DNA from: Streptococcus gordonii
Lineage (GTDB): Bacteria; Bacillota; Bacilli; Lactobacillales; Streptococcaceae
Reading direction: 5' to 3'
Length of the DNA stretch: 64,000 nt
Assembly (NCBI RefSeq): GCF_001553855.1
Contig: NZ_LQWV01000039.1
Span: 109,342 to 173,341 of the forward strand
Shown: piece by piece, positions 27,649-37,582 of the stretch
Numbering within the stretch: position 1 is the stretch's first letter
How the letters are laid out: each line of letters starts with the position of its first letter
The notes under the pieces: model-generated
Databases searched by the model: none
Told to the model about the DNA's origin: nothing
What the model saw: only the letters and a program-made list of their open reading frames with translations
Program-made: the position numbers and the translations under genes

Positions 27649-30600
27649 TTAGCGATAAATCGTTTTCATTGTAAATTTTTGTAAATCCTCTTGTAATTCC
27701 TTTGATTTTTCCACTTGGAAATGCGGTGCAGAGATTGTTTTACCATCAATTTCGTAGTGTAAAACAACTGGAATCGATCCCGGAAATCGTTGGAGGATTT
27801 CTGCAATCTGAATATCATGTTCATGGTTTTCTAACTGAATCCAAAACCGTTCTGAACTGGCTTCTATGGCCTCAGATAAAACCATTTGCAAACGACCGTC
27901 TCTTTCCTGAATTCGACCCGTTAAAAAATAAATACCTTTTTCTTTTATGCGATTCGCTAGCAACTTATAAGTTTCTGGAAACAGCGTCACATCCAGTTTC
28001 TTTTTGGTGTCAGTGACCTGCAAAAAGGCCATATTCTCACCATTTTTCGTTCGAATAACCTTGATAGACTGGACTTGAGCAAGAATTTTCGCCCTACTGT
28101 TTTCCGCTAGATCTCCAATCCAAGAAAAGGATTCTGTAGTTGCTTTGGCAATGGTCATTAAAGGATGATCAGATAAACCAACGCCAAGAATGGATTGCTC
28201 CAGCTCAAACTTTTCAGCCTGACTATAATCCTCAGCCTCTGTCCATGAATAACTGCTATCAGCAAAAAGACTTCCCAATTCTTCCACAAAAATGAAGAGG
28301 TTTGTTAGATTGTAGATTATCTTTTGACGGTTAGGTTCAAAACTATCAAAAAGGCCAATCTGAATCAGAGGAATCAAAGAAGACTCTTTCCGATACTGGG
28401 ATGGTAAGCGTAGCAGAAAATCCTCAATTCCAGTAAAAGGTCGCTCTTCAATAATCCAGTAAGCTAGATCACGAGGAAGTCCCTTAATATTTTTCAGACC
28501 TAGAAAGATTTGATTCTCCTCGAATTTATCGCGATAAGGGACTGTATTAATGGTCAAGGGAGCAAGCTTAAATCCAAAGCTAAGTGCGTCCGTAACATAG
28601 TCACTGCTAGAGTAATTTAAAAGAACATCAAAGAAAACTTCTGGATAATGAGCCTTGAAATAAGCCAACTGAAAGGCTAAAGCTGAATAAGCGTAAGCAT
28701 GACTGCGGTTAAAGCCATAGCCAGCAAATTTCTCCATGATGGCAAAGACTTCTTTAGCTTTCTTTTCTGAGTGTCCAAGCTTCATTGCGCCTGAAACAAA
28801 CTCTTCCTCCATCTTATGCATTTCTACGGCATTTTTCTTCCCCATGGCTCGGCGTAAGATATCAGCTTTTCCTAGACTGAAGCCCCCAAAGCGCTGGGCA
28901 ACTTGCATGACCTGCTCCTGATAAAGCATAATACCATAGGTTGGAGCCAGGATATCGTCTAAGCTTTCATCAATTGAAACAACAGCTTCACGGCCATGCT
29001 TTCTCTTGACAAAATTGTCAATATAATCACTGGCACCAGGTCGATTCAAAGAGGTTGTAGCGACTACTTCTTCAAAACAAACTGGTTGAACTCGCCAGAG
29101 TAAACTGATGGCCCCTGGCTGTTCAAATTGAAAGATTCCCTTGGTATCACCTGCAGCGAAAAGTTGTAAGGTTTTTTTATCCTCCAGATCAATGGACTCA
29201 ATTTGGATGTCTATCTCGTATTTTTTTAGGACAGCTTCTTTCATTCGCTGGACAAAGGTTAAATTGCGCAAACCTAGAAAGTCCATCTTGAGAAGCCCAT
29301 TACTCTCAACTCCGTGGGCGTCATACTGAGTAATGTACATATCCTCACCATATTTGAGTGGTATCTGATCCGTCAAATCATTGTCACTCATTACAACACC
29401 CGCCGCATGAATAGAGGTCTGGCGAGGGTTCCCTTCGATTTTTTTAGCGATGTCAAAGGCCTTTTGATACTCTAACTTACTATTGATAATCTGTCGGAAT
29501 GCAATATTCTTTTCATAGGCCGTATTCAAACTATCACCAAAGCGAATTTTCTTAGTGATATTGGTCAACTCATACTCTGCAACTCCAAAGCGTTTGAAAA
29601 CATCACGAATGGCCTGCTTAGCTCCAAAGGTTGAATAAGTCACGATTTGGGCAGCATGAAGTGTACCATAACGATCACGGACATAACGAATAAATTCAGG
29701 TCGGTATACATCTGGAATATCGATATCAATATCAGGCATAGTAAAGCGTTCCAGATTTAGAAATCGTTCAAAAAGCAAATTGTTCTTGACTGGATCAATC
29801 CCTGTGATTTCTAAGGCATAAGCCACCAGACTTCCTACTGCAGAACCTCGCCCCATTCCCATGTAATAGCCTTGGCTACGTCCAAAGCGCAACAAATCCC
29901 ATACGATGAGGAAATAATCATCAAAGCCCATCTGATGAATAACAGCAAGCTCTTGGTCAAGGCGTTCCTGATAGAGAGAGCTTGTTAAGCCTCGTTTTTT
30001 CAGGCCAGCTTCTGAGCGCTCACGTAGTTCTTCCACTGCTGGACGTTCTGGATTAAAACGTGGCAATTTTAACTCTGTATCGATATCATAATGGACATCC
30101 TGAACCAGCCTTTCAAGATTTTCTAAACTCTCAGGAAAGGTCTGCTCAAAAGCGTCCCTAAGTTGCTCGGGTCGCAAAAAATGCTGACCGCTTGGCAAGT
30201 CCCCTACTTCTCTCAAACTAACATTCTCTCGAATAGCCCTCAGCATCTGTAGAGTTTCCAAGTCTCCTGTATCAAAATAGCGAACAGTATAAAGAGGTAG
30301 CGTAGGCTTTGAGAAATATTGGAGAGGAGTCGTTGGAGAAACCCCAATGTAATAATCTCTTCCCAGATCTAAATCATCAATTCCAGGATAAGCAGGAACA
30401 ATCAGAGCCAAACCTTGCATCAAATGCTGAATATCTGACCACTCTTTTTTGTCAAGCATGATGAGAGTTGAAACCTTCATCAAATTCCGATAACCTTGGC
30501 TATTTATTGCCAACAATCGTAAGGACAAAGGCTGTCCATCTTTGACTAAATTCAAATCCAGACCTAAAAGCCCCTGAATTCCAGCTGCTTTCGTTTCTTC

Positions 30601-30750
30601 TAAAAAATGATAGGCTCCGTAGAGATTGTCCATATCCATAATCCCTAAGTGACTATAACCAAATTCTTTTGCCTTTTCCACATATTTTTTAATTGAGACT
30701 AGGCTGTCCATAAAACTGTATACTGTTTTAGTATCTAACTGTGCAATCAC
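27649..30750 (-). CDS. dnaE: DNA polymerase III alpha subunit DnaE
   Basis: This 1033-residue C-family polymerase is error-prone and extends RNA primers in Gram-positive bacteria beside PolC. The palm catalytic motif PDIDIDIPD and GMGRGSAVGSLVAY are intact, followed by the fingers, tandem HhH and OB domains. The N-terminal PHP domain is degenerate: the HxH motif reads TKTVYS, so proofreading by PHP is not expected, as in other streptococci. The start is GTG with AGGAG upstream. It lies just upstream of pfkA. Confidence 0.96.
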   Translation of the reverse strand: MIAQLDTKTVYSFMDSLVSIKKYVEKAKEFGYSHLGIMDMDNLYGAYHFLEETKAAGIQGLLGLDLNLVKDGQPLSLRLLAINSQGYRNLMKVSTLIMLDKKEWSDIQHLMQGLALIVPAYPGIDDLDLGRDYYIGVSPTTPLQYFSKPTLPLYTVRYFDTGDLETLQMLRAIRENVSLREVGDLPSGQHFLRPEQLRDAFEQTFPESLENLERLVQDVHYDIDTELKLPRFNPERPAVEELRERSEAGLKKRGLTSSLYQERLDQELAVIHQMGFDDYFLIVWDLLRFGRSQGYYMGMGRGSAVGSLVAYALEITGIDPVKNNLLFERFLNLERFTMPDIDIDIPDVYRPEFIRYVRDRYGTLHAAQIVTYSTFGAKQAIRDVFKRFGVAEYELTNITKKIRFGDSLNTAYEKNIAFRQIINSKLEYQKAFDIAKKIEGNPRQTSIHAAGVVMSDNDLTDQIPLKYGEDMYITQYDAHGVESNGLLKMDFLGLRNLTFVQRMKEAVLKKYEIDIQIESIDLEDKKTLQLFAAGDTKGIFQFEQPGAISLLWRVQPVCFEEVVATTSLNRPGASDYIDNFVKRKHGREAVVSIDESLDDILAPTYGIMLYQEQVMQVAQRFGGFSLGKADILRRAMGKKNAVEMHKMEEEFVSGAMKLGHSEKKAKEVFAIMEKFAGYGFNRSHAYAYSALAFQLAYFKAHYPEVFFDVLLNYSSSDYVTDALSFGFKLAPLTINTVPYRDKFEENQIFLGLKNIKGLPRDLAYWIIEERPFTGIEDFLLRLPSQYRKESSLIPLIQIGLFDSFEPNRQKIIYNLTNLFIFVEELGSLFADSSYSWTEAEDYSQAEKFELEQSILGVGLSDHPLMTIAKATTESFSWIGDLAENSRAKILAQVQSIKVIRTKNGENMAFLQVTDTKKKLDVTLFPETYKLLANRIKEKGIYFLTGRIQERDGRLQMVLSEAIEASSERFWIQLENHEHDIQIAEILQRFPGSIPVVLHYEIDGKTISAPHFQVEKSKELQEDLQKFTMKTIYR

Positions 30751-31012
30751 TGGCCTCTCCTTCGCTTGTAATCTTTAGTTTCTATTATACTAGAATTTAA
30801 AAAAAGAAGAAACCAATGACAAAAAAAGCCTTAGAGAATCTATGGAATCTCTGAACAAATTTGATTTTTTTTTTAACAAACTATATAATATCTTAAAAGC
30901 ATATTGATTTTTAGCCCAAATAATACTAATTATATTGGCAACTAAGAATCAAATCTAATATCAATACCGCATGATGCTGTCTTGTTAGCTTTGTATCTTT
31001 TAGGAGGTTTAT

Positions 31013-31717
31013 ATGTCAACTTCATCTTTGCTTCGTTTGGAGCATGTTCAAAAGAATTATGGAAAGACTGAAGCTCTTTCTGGTGTTAACTTGGATATCC
31101 AACCTGGACGTATTGTTGGTTTGCTAGGACCAAATGGTAGTGGAAAAACAACTATCATCAAACTTATCAATGGTCTTCTGCAACCGACTTCTGGACAGGT
31201 TCTTATCAATGGAGAAAAACCTTCTCCTAAAACGAAAAAGGTTGTCTCTTATCTACCAGATACAACTTATCTTGGTGATAATATGAAAATTAAAGAAGTA
31301 TTTGCTATGTTCAAAGACTTCTATTCTGACTTTGACGAAGAAAAGGCCAACCACCTTTTAGAAGATCTCAATTTAGACGAAAAAAGTCGTTTGAAGAATC
31401 TTTCAAAAGGTAATAAAGAAAAGGTTCAATTGATCCTAGTTATGAGTCGAAAGGCTGATCTCTACGTTCTTGATGAACCAATTGGTGGTGTGGATCCGGC
31501 AGCCAGAGACTATATTTTGAAGACAATTATTCAAAACCGTTCAGAGAATTCTTCTGTGTTGATCTCTACCCACTTGATTTCCGATATCGAAGATATTCTT
31601 GATGATGTCATCTTTATCAAAGATGGGGAAATCTTGTTGCAGGAAGATGCTAATGAGCTTCGCAGAAAACATGACAACACTATTGACCATATCTTCCGTG
31701 ATCAGTTTAGAATTTAA
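31013..31717 (+). CDS. ABC transporter ATP-binding protein
   Basis: This 234-residue NBD has Walker A GPNGSGKTTI, Walker B LYVLDEPIGGVD and H-loop STHLI. The signature is LSKGNKEK instead of LSGGQ, a variant common in YtrB/BcrA-like peptide-related transporters. It is followed after 11 nt by its permease. Streptococci often have a GntR gene beside this pair, but none is seen here. Substrate unknown. AGGAGG lies before the ATG. Confidence 0.88.
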   Translation: MSTSSLLRLEHVQKNYGKTEALSGVNLDIQPGRIVGLLGPNGSGKTTIIKLINGLLQPTSGQVLINGEKPSPKTKKVVSYLPDTTYLGDNMKIKEVFAMFKDFYSDFDEEKANHLLEDLNLDEKSRLKNLSKGNKEKVQLILVMSRKADLYVLDEPIGGVDPAARDYILKTIIQNRSENSSVLISTHLISDIEDILDDVIFIKDGEILLQEDANELRRKHDNTIDHIFRDQFRI

Positions 31718-31728
31718 AGGAGAGATTT

Positions 31729-32529
31729 ATGTTTGGGAAATTATTAAAATATGAATTTAAAGCAGCCGGAAAATTATATGGCGTCTTGTTCTTAATTCTG
31801 GCTATTGTCTCATCAATATTTGGTCTGATGCTGTCTAACAGTATATCTAGTGGAATTACGTCAGATGATGCTGTCTCAGCAGTCTATTCATTCTTTACTA
31901 TTGTATTCTTTTCAACCTGTACAGCACTTGTTATTTCTAACCTAGTCATTACCATTAGACGTTTCTATCAAAATATTTTTGGTCGTGAAGCATACTTGAC
32001 TTGGACACTGCCCGCAAATGCCCATCAAGTCATCCTTTCAAAAATGACAATGGCAACTATTTGGTATATTGCGAGTGTCTTGGGAATTTTCCTAAGCATC
32101 ATCTGGATGGCTTTTCTTGTAGCTCTTGGTTCAGGGGTTGATGTCCTCAATAAAATTGGTCTTCTTCTTTCCTACATCCCATTGATTCCTACTCTTCAAA
32201 TAGCCTTCTATTTGCTTCTAGGTTCGATTTCTTTTGTATTATTCCTATACTTGTCTATTTCTATTGGACAGCTTTTCCAAAATCATCGCATTTTAATGTC
32301 CTTTGTAGCTGCCTTTGTTCTATGGATTATAATAGGAGTACTGAATCGTCAGCTTTATTTCACAAATCCTTTCATCTACGCGATTACCTATGCACAATAT
32401 GTTGGTTCTTATTCCCAACCGCCTATTCAGTTTTCATTCCTGTCTGCTTATACTTATGAGATTATAAAACTTCTTCTTTTCTATTTTGGGGTTTACTATA
32501 TTACTCGCACTAAGCTAAACCTTGAATAA
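31729..32529 (+). CDS. ABC transporter permease, six membrane segments
   Basis: This 266-residue integral membrane protein begins MFGKLLKYEFKAAGKLY, the amphipathic start typical of ABC-2 type permeases, and has about six hydrophobic segments. It is cotranscribed with the ATPase 11 nt upstream, and a bidirectional terminator follows. Its closest recognisable group is the YtrC/D-like or BcrB-like permeases. Substrate unknown. Confidence 0.82.
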   Translation: MFGKLLKYEFKAAGKLYGVLFLILAIVSSIFGLMLSNSISSGITSDDAVSAVYSFFTIVFFSTCTALVISNLVITIRRFYQNIFGREAYLTWTLPANAHQVILSKMTMATIWYIASVLGIFLSIIWMAFLVALGSGVDVLNKIGLLLSYIPLIPTLQIAFYLLLGSISFVLFLYLSISIGQLFQNHRILMSFVAAFVLWIIIGVLNRQLYFTNPFIYAITYAQYVGSYSQPPIQFSFLSAYTYEIIKLLLFYFGVYYITRTKLNLE

Positions 32530-32543
32530 AAATCTTAAATCAT

Positions 32544-32578
32544 CAAAAAAACAATCAGAAATTTCTGATTGTTTTTTT
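32544..32578. terminator. Terminator after the ABC permease
   Basis: AAAAACAATCAGAAATTTCTGATTG followed by a T run: the ACAATCAGAA/TTCTGATTG arms are perfect and flanked by A and T runs. Confidence 0.88.
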
Positions 32579-32651
32579 ACTCTAGTTTTCAAGGGCGCTT
32601 ATTCGTGTTACAATAAGACTGTATATTATTTTATTTAAAGGAGTTGCTTTC

Positions 32652-33242
32652 ATGCAAAAAGAAATCAAAGCTTCTGTTACGTCTTCACTAATCTGGGTAA
32701 TTTTGGGGAGTCTTGGCCTGCTATTTCTTCTTTTTAATCTCCCATCTTCTCTCCAAAAGAATGACACTGTTGGACTTGTTTTCTCAGGAATCTTTGGAAT
32801 TATTCTTTTGGGGATCGTTATTGCTTTTGGCCACTTGGCTATAAAAGCTCCTCAAAATATCCGAGAAAAATATCAAAGCATTTACGAACGCTATCCTGAG
32901 CTTGCAGACCAGCACCAGCTCATCCAAGAAAAGGCACTCGTTAAAGATGATTTTAACTCTCTTTATCTCTACCGAGACGCTCTCTTTCTCGTTAAAAAGA
33001 GACTTATTATGCCTGTTTACTTAGATGAAATTGAGTCCATCACTTTAAAGATCGAGTGGGTTCATGCTGGCAATGTAAAAACAAAAAATTTCTTCCTTTA
33101 TACAAAAAATGGGAAAGAGCAACAAAAGATTGGTTTGGGAATCATCGATCCCAACAAATACCAACACTTGATGGCTTTTTTTGAAAAGTTACTAGAATTG
33201 AAACCTGACCTAGTTTTCCAAAACGAGGTTGAAAGTAAATAA
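32652..33242 (+). CDS. Membrane protein of unknown function, PH-like C-terminal domain
   Basis: This 196-residue protein is not assigned to a family. Two membrane segments lie at about residues 10-33 and 42-63. The cytoplasmic C-terminal part (FNSLYLYRDALFLVKKRLIMPVYLDEIESITLKIEW) has the strand-turn-strand look of a PH-like or bPH domain, which is inference. AAAGGAG precedes the ATG. It stands alone between two strong terminators. Confidence 0.65.
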   Translation: MQKEIKASVTSSLIWVILGSLGLLFLLFNLPSSLQKNDTVGLVFSGIFGIILLGIVIAFGHLAIKAPQNIREKYQSIYERYPELADQHQLIQEKALVKDDFNSLYLYRDALFLVKKRLIMPVYLDEIESITLKIEWVHAGNVKTKNFFLYTKNGKEQQKIGLGIIDPNKYQHLMAFFEKLLELKPDLVFQNEVESK

Positions 33243-33245
33243 TAT

Positions 33246-33293
33246 AAAACAAGTGACCGCATCTTTTATTGATGCCGTCACTTGTTTTTTTTG
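33246..33293. terminator. Strong bidirectional terminator
   Basis: ACAAGTGAC-CG-CATC pairs with GATG-CC-GTCACTTGT, with T runs on both sides. Confidence 0.88.
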
Positions 33294-33340
33294 TATGCAA
33301 GTATTAAGTCAAACTTTTTTCAGACCAGCTTGAAATTCGC

Positions 33341-33652
33341 TTACTTAATCTTATGTTTATTCATCTTTTCTTCAAAAATGCTTGTCATAATGGCGCGCAA
33401 TTCTTCTCTTTCCTTGTCAGGAAGTTCGCCTTGCTGCTTAGCGACAGCGTATAGTTCAAGATATTGCTTAGCAACTCGCTCAACAGTCTTGGTAGTCGCA
33501 TGCCCTCTAACAAAGAAAGGAATTCTCTTAATCCATTCCTCAGGCACGAGTGCAAGAATCTTTTTAGCAGCTTCCTTATCGGAAATTTCTGCAGTGCTGA
33601 GCCCTTGATTAATCTGCTCCTGCTCTTTTTCTGTAAAATCTTTTAATTCCAT
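33341..33652 (-). CDS. Small cytoplasmic protein of unknown function
   Basis: This 103-residue protein is rich in Glu and Lys and all helical in appearance (ELKDFTEKEQEQINQGLS...). Its repeated EE/K patterns would suit a coiled or bundled fold. It has a sensible SD and a conserved-looking, non-repetitive sequence, so it is probably a real gene. It is on the same strand as the DUF4300 lipoprotein 46 nt upstream, so they may be cotranscribed. Function not known. Confidence 0.6.
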   Translation of the reverse strand: MELKDFTEKEQEQINQGLSTAEISDKEAAKKILALVPEEWIKRIPFFVRGHATTKTVERVAKQYLELYAVAKQQGELPDKEREELRAIMTSIFEEKMNKHKIK

Positions 33653-33698
33653 ACGCTAAATCTCCCTCTTCTATTTTCTTAATACTAACTGAAGCACA

Positions 33699-34544
33699 CT
33701 ACTTACCCTCTACCCACTTATCATTGTCCATGATAAAGGGCTTGGCCAAACCTTCCCCTGTGTAGTCTTTATATTTGGTCTGCAAGTATTTGTAGACATC
33801 TTCCTTGGTCGCAAATTTGATTGCCTGATAAGGCTCTTCAAAGGTCAGTTTTTCGATAAATAAATATCCGTCTTTATCTGGAACCAAGACACCGACATGA
33901 CCTACAAAGAGAGAATCACCGTCAAGATTGTCGTGAACTATGACAGAAAGCATTCGAGCCTTTTCATTAAACTTGAACTGTTTGAAGTATTCCTCCATCT
34001 TCTTAGCATGGACTTTGACATCTTGAGTCGCTTCTGTCTTGACCCTTGAGAATAGAATATTGAACTCTTCCTTATCCTTGGCATCTAAGAGCTTGCCCTT
34101 GTCAATCGAGTCATTATCAATAAACAAAAGTTCGTCATCTTTTTCTATTTGAGGGATTTTGATGCTATTTTTCAGCAAAGTATAGGTATTGATCCGACAA
34201 TTTGTCCCGATAAAGTCGCCCTTATTTGCCTGCCACAGAGGATTGATTTTTTCTACATCATATTCCGTTTTGGTAAACTTAGTGAAGTCACCCTTTAAGC
34301 CGGTTGATCCGACAAGTCCATTGTAGTCATTGACTAGATTGACAAAGTTATCGACACTGTCTTTATCCAAATGAGCTGATAACAAACTCCTCACTTCCTC
34401 GACACTCTTTTTATTGTTTAGATTTGAATAAGTCGATGTAGTTTGACTTGTTTGATTATTTTTCTGCGAACTAGCACAGGCCGCCAACCCAAAAGCAATA
34501 GCCAGGCAGGCGCAGGACATGATTATTTTGCTGTATTTTTTCAT
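33699..34544 (-). CDS. DUF4300 family lipoprotein
   Basis: This 281-residue exported lipoprotein has a signal peptide ending in the lipobox LAAC, followed by a Gln/Ser/Thr/Asn linker. A globular domain then contains ANKGDFIGTNCRINTYTLLKN and FVGHVGVLVPDKDGYLFIEKLTFEEPYQA. Family DUF4300 is found in firmicutes; its role is unknown. The Cys/His residues in the two quoted blocks recall an NlpC/P60- or CHAP-like catalytic arrangement, but this is only a visual hint. Confidence 0.8.
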   Translation of the reverse strand: MKKYSKIIMSCACLAIAFGLAACASSQKNNQTSQTTSTYSNLNNKKSVEEVRSLLSAHLDKDSVDNFVNLVNDYNGLVGSTGLKGDFTKFTKTEYDVEKINPLWQANKGDFIGTNCRINTYTLLKNSIKIPQIEKDDELLFIDNDSIDKGKLLDAKDKEEFNILFSRVKTEATQDVKVHAKKMEEYFKQFKFNEKARMLSVIVHDNLDGDSLFVGHVGVLVPDKDGYLFIEKLTFEEPYQAIKFATKEDVYKYLQTKYKDYTGEGLAKPFIMDNDKWVEGK

Positions 34545-34578
34545 TCTGATTTCTCTCTCATTTCTTGTCTTCTACAGA

Positions 34579-35121
34579 CTATTTTGCCTTACAATTTTTC
34601 TGATGAGCTTTCAATTTTTTCAGAGCCCAGTCATAATGGCTGGAAGTAGCACTTACAAAATAGGAACCTAGTACAGTCCCTCCGACCCATTTATAGACAT
34701 TTTTTGAAAACAATTCTTCATTTGTAAATGTGTCAGCTAAGTCCAAAACATCTTGATGGGACTGATGAAAGATTTCAGTTGCCTTTTTTAGAGAAGTCTT
34801 TTGATGATTCTTCCAAAATTCCAGATTCAACCCTCCATAAGTCCTCCAGTTATAAGGTTCAGGAAGAAAGGGCTGCTCTTGGCCCTTTTGATTGGAATGC
34901 ACCCAATTCAACAAGAGCTGATGCCATTCATAGAGATGAATCAAAACATCTCTTAGATTTTTATCTCGTCTCCAATGGGCCTCTTTCTTCTTTGCATCCC
35001 GAGAAAAATCAAAGGGCGTATTTAACTCTTGATCAGACAATTTGGAAATGAGAGTTTGTAACTTCTCAAAGTTTTCCTTAGCAGCTAGCATCAAATCTTC
35101 TTTAGTTTTCGGTCTTGGCAT
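34579..35121 (-). CDS. ClbS/DfsB family four-helix bundle protein
   Basis: This 180-residue protein starts at MPRPKTKEDLMLAA, the usual N-terminus of the ClbS/DfsB family. Four helices carry DVLIHLYEWHQLLLNWV and VGGTVLGSYFVSATSSHYDWALKKLK. ClbS itself protects against colibactin, but most members are of unknown function. The ATG was chosen because AAAGGAG lies before it and because the longer frame would run into the gene upstream. Confidence 0.85.
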   Translation of the reverse strand: MPRPKTKEDLMLAAKENFEKLQTLISKLSDQELNTPFDFSRDAKKKEAHWRRDKNLRDVLIHLYEWHQLLLNWVHSNQKGQEQPFLPEPYNWRTYGGLNLEFWKNHQKTSLKKATEIFHQSHQDVLDLADTFTNEELFSKNVYKWVGGTVLGSYFVSATSSHYDWALKKLKAHQKNCKAK

Positions 35122-35179
35122 GAGATTGCACTCCTTTGTGTCTTTCAGCTCTTGGAAATCATTTTGCAAATCATCAGCA

Positions 35180-35677
35180 TTATAAGATTTTCTCAATTTC
35201 CTTTGCTATTTTACTCTTTTTCAATTTCCTATATCTGATGTATCTACATAAAACAGCAGGATTCAAGCTGTAGGACAATTGCAATAGATAGTAATTTACC
35301 CACTCTATAAGAGCAAATATCCAAATCGAAAAAGAAATAATGAACGTGGAAACTTCTCCGTGATTCAATAATATCACAAAAATTCCAGTAGCTAGTAAAA
35401 TAAAATCCAATTTCTTCAATATCTTGTAAATCTTTCCAGTATACTTTTCAGCAAATCTCGGATTGGAAATCCTATTGATTAAAATCCACCAAAAAATGGA
35501 ACCTTGTATCAAGATAAAAGTTAGCAGAAATAAAGAGAAAGAAATAGAAATGAAGGCTTTAGTAGTGAGAATCCACTTTTTAAGCAGGAAAAAATTCATC
35601 CAAAATACTAAAACAGCTGCCAATTCCCCGCTAGCTAGATTAATCAACTTTTTCTTCAGAAGCTCTTTTGATTTCAT
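35180..35677 (-). CDS. Four-segment membrane protein of unknown function
   Basis: This 165-residue protein has four hydrophobic segments at about residues 14-32, 40-66, 90-105 and 110-135, and a basic tail ending KLKKSKIAKEIEKIL. No family was recognised. It lies 58 nt upstream of the ClbS-like gene on the same strand, so they are possibly linked. AT content is slightly higher than in the flanking genes. Confidence 0.6.
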   Translation of the reverse strand: MKSKELLKKKLINLASGELAAVLVFWMNFFLLKKWILTTKAFISISFSLFLLTFILIQGSIFWWILINRISNPRFAEKYTGKIYKILKKLDFILLATGIFVILLNHGEVSTFIISFSIWIFALIEWVNYYLLQLSYSLNPAVLCRYIRYRKLKKSKIAKEIEKIL

Positions 35678-35714
35678 CTTACACCACCATGAAAAAATTT
35701 TAACACTTTTAAAG

Positions 35715-35750
35715 AAGGAATTTTTAAGACCTTGTTTGTCCGAATTCCTT
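35715..35750 (-). terminator. Weak hairpin after the GH13 gene
   Basis: AAGGAATT and AATTCCTT can pair across 20 nt. The T tract (CTTTAAAA) is poor. Confidence 0.4.
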
Positions 35751-35763
35751 TGTTTCTACTCCA

Positions 35764-37521
35764 TTACCTTCTAGACGCATCACAATAAACTACAAATCCC
35801 TTTGGTAAGATGACAAGTTGCTGGTCATCAGTTTGGCAATGACTCACCAAATCAGCTGAATCACTAGCTAACAGATAATTCTCATTCGACTGATTAAAAA
35901 TGGCTCGGATTGCTTGATGATCATGTTGCCATTCTAAAGCTAGCACATCAGGCTTGATTTCTTCTAGACTATATCTTCCATACTGAATAATGTCCGCAGT
36001 TTCCTTGCGAAGCTGAATCAAGTTCTTCATAAAATTGAGCATGTCATTGTCATTGGAAACCCGGTCCCAAGGCATAACCCGTCTACAATCCGGATCCATA
36101 CCTCCGCCCAATTCTAGCTCAGTCCCATAATAAATACAAGGCGCCCCTCTTTGTAAAAAGAGAAAGGCGAGTGCTAATTTGACAAGCTGGATATCCCCTT
36201 GAGCTGTCGTCAAGATGCGTTCCGTATCATGCGAATCCAAGAGATTAAACATAACTTCAGAAATCTGTTGCTTGTAGTACATGGACTGGCAGTTAATTTC
36301 AGATATGAATTGACTGGTCTTCTTGCTCCTGCTCAAAAAGTAGTCCTTGATACTATCGGATAGGGGATAATTCATGACAGCGTGAAACTCATCGCCATTT
36401 AGCCAAGGCTGAGACGTATGCCAAACCTCTCCAAGAATGTAAAGGTCAGGCTTTTTGGCCAAAACAGCCTTGCGGAAATCTCGCCAGAATTGGTGATCAA
36501 CCTCATTAGCCACGTCCAGCCGCCAAGCATCAATATCAAAATGTTCAATCCAATAGGTCGCTACGCTTAAGAGATAGTCTTTCACATCAGGATTTGCCGT
36601 ATTCAACTTAGGCATATAGCTGGCAAAGGCAAAGGTATGATAAGGCAGTTCTTTGGGATTCACAAGCTTGTCATTCGTCACTGGGAACTCTTGAATGTGG
36701 AACCAGTCTCTATAAACAGACTTTTCACCATGTTTGAGAACATCCTGCCATTGAGCAGATTGATCGCCTATATGATTGAAAACCGCATCCAGCATCACCT
36801 TCATGCCACGCAGATGAGCTTGATCTACCAGTTGACGGAAAGTCTCCTTGTCCCCAAAGTGTCGATCAATTTCAAAGTAATCCGTCGTATTGTACTTGTG
36901 ATTGCTTGGCGATTCAAAGATGGGGCAAAGATAAAGTCCTGTAATCCCTAGGTCTTGCAAATAATCCAGATGGTCAATAATCCCCTGTAAATCTCCACCA
37001 AAGAAATCCGTAGTTTTAGGTGTGATTGACGAATCCCAATCTAGAGCTTCTTCTGGTGAAAGCTCAGCATTTCCATTAGCAAATCGTTCTGGAAAAATCT
37101 GATACCAGACCGTTTTTGAAACCCATTCAGGAACCTGGCAACCATCAATCTCATGAATATAAGGAAGTTTAAAGCCATTGCCTTCGTAATGAAGATTTTC
37201 TGGACTATTGTCTGTGAAACCTTTGTCTCCATACAAGACGCTTTGCCCCTCTTTATCCTCAAGCTCAAAAAGATACTGGAGCCTAGCAAAGCGCACAGAG
37301 ATAGCTACTTGCCAATAATCAAATAAGGCTTCAGAGGTCACTTTGACCATCTCTTTCACATATTCATAAGAATCCTCAATAAAGATAAAGGGATCCCCAT
37401 AGTGCAAAAGGATTTTCTTTATATCCTCTTTCTTAGTCCTTATTCTGATATGCACCAGACCTTCTTTATAAAGATAAGCATACTCCGACTCCGGTCTATG
37501 GTAAATGGCTGTTAATTCCAT
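35764..37521 (-). CDS. GH13 alpha-glycosidase (neopullulanase/cyclomaltodextrinase type)
   Basis: This 585-residue enzyme has an N-terminal CBM34-like domain (about 1-125), then the GH13 barrel. The conserved regions are DAVFNHIG, WRLDVANEVD with the nucleophile Asp, LGEVWH with the acid/base Glu, and LLDSHDTER. The N-terminal domain and ISVRFARLQYLFEL segment fit maltogenic amylase or neopullulanase. It lacks a signal peptide, so it would act on imported maltodextrins. A perfect cre site just after the promoter predicts CcpA repression by glucose. Confidence 0.9.
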   Translation of the reverse strand: MELTAIYHRPESEYAYLYKEGLVHIRIRTKKEDIKKILLHYGDPFIFIEDSYEYVKEMVKVTSEALFDYWQVAISVRFARLQYLFELEDKEGQSVLYGDKGFTDNSPENLHYEGNGFKLPYIHEIDGCQVPEWVSKTVWYQIFPERFANGNAELSPEEALDWDSSITPKTTDFFGGDLQGIIDHLDYLQDLGITGLYLCPIFESPSNHKYNTTDYFEIDRHFGDKETFRQLVDQAHLRGMKVMLDAVFNHIGDQSAQWQDVLKHGEKSVYRDWFHIQEFPVTNDKLVNPKELPYHTFAFASYMPKLNTANPDVKDYLLSVATYWIEHFDIDAWRLDVANEVDHQFWRDFRKAVLAKKPDLYILGEVWHTSQPWLNGDEFHAVMNYPLSDSIKDYFLSRSKKTSQFISEINCQSMYYKQQISEVMFNLLDSHDTERILTTAQGDIQLVKLALAFLFLQRGAPCIYYGTELELGGGMDPDCRRVMPWDRVSNDNDMLNFMKNLIQLRKETADIIQYGRYSLEEIKPDVLALEWQHDHQAIRAIFNQSNENYLLASDSADLVSHCQTDDQQLVILPKGFVVYCDASRR

Positions 37522-37556
37522 ACTTTGTCTCCTAAACTTTCTCTTTTAACTTTTAA

Positions 37557-37571
37557 AGCAAACGTTTTCAT
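37557..37571 (-). promoter_or_regulatory. cre (CcpA binding) site of the GH13 gene
   Basis: ATGAAAACGTTTGCT on the minus strand matches WTGNAANCGNWNNCW at every position. It lies just downstream of the predicted transcription start, the road-block position. Confidence 0.85.
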
Positions 37572-37582
37572 AACGTGACTCT

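Noticed and set aside
30751..31012. Weak hairpin plus a run of ten T (30870s) upstream of the ABC ATPase, suggesting a riboswitch or attenuator
   Set aside because: The stem is only 5 bp and no known riboswitch pattern is present. A TTGATT-17-TAATTA promoter candidate follows it, so the hairpin would not be in the mRNA.
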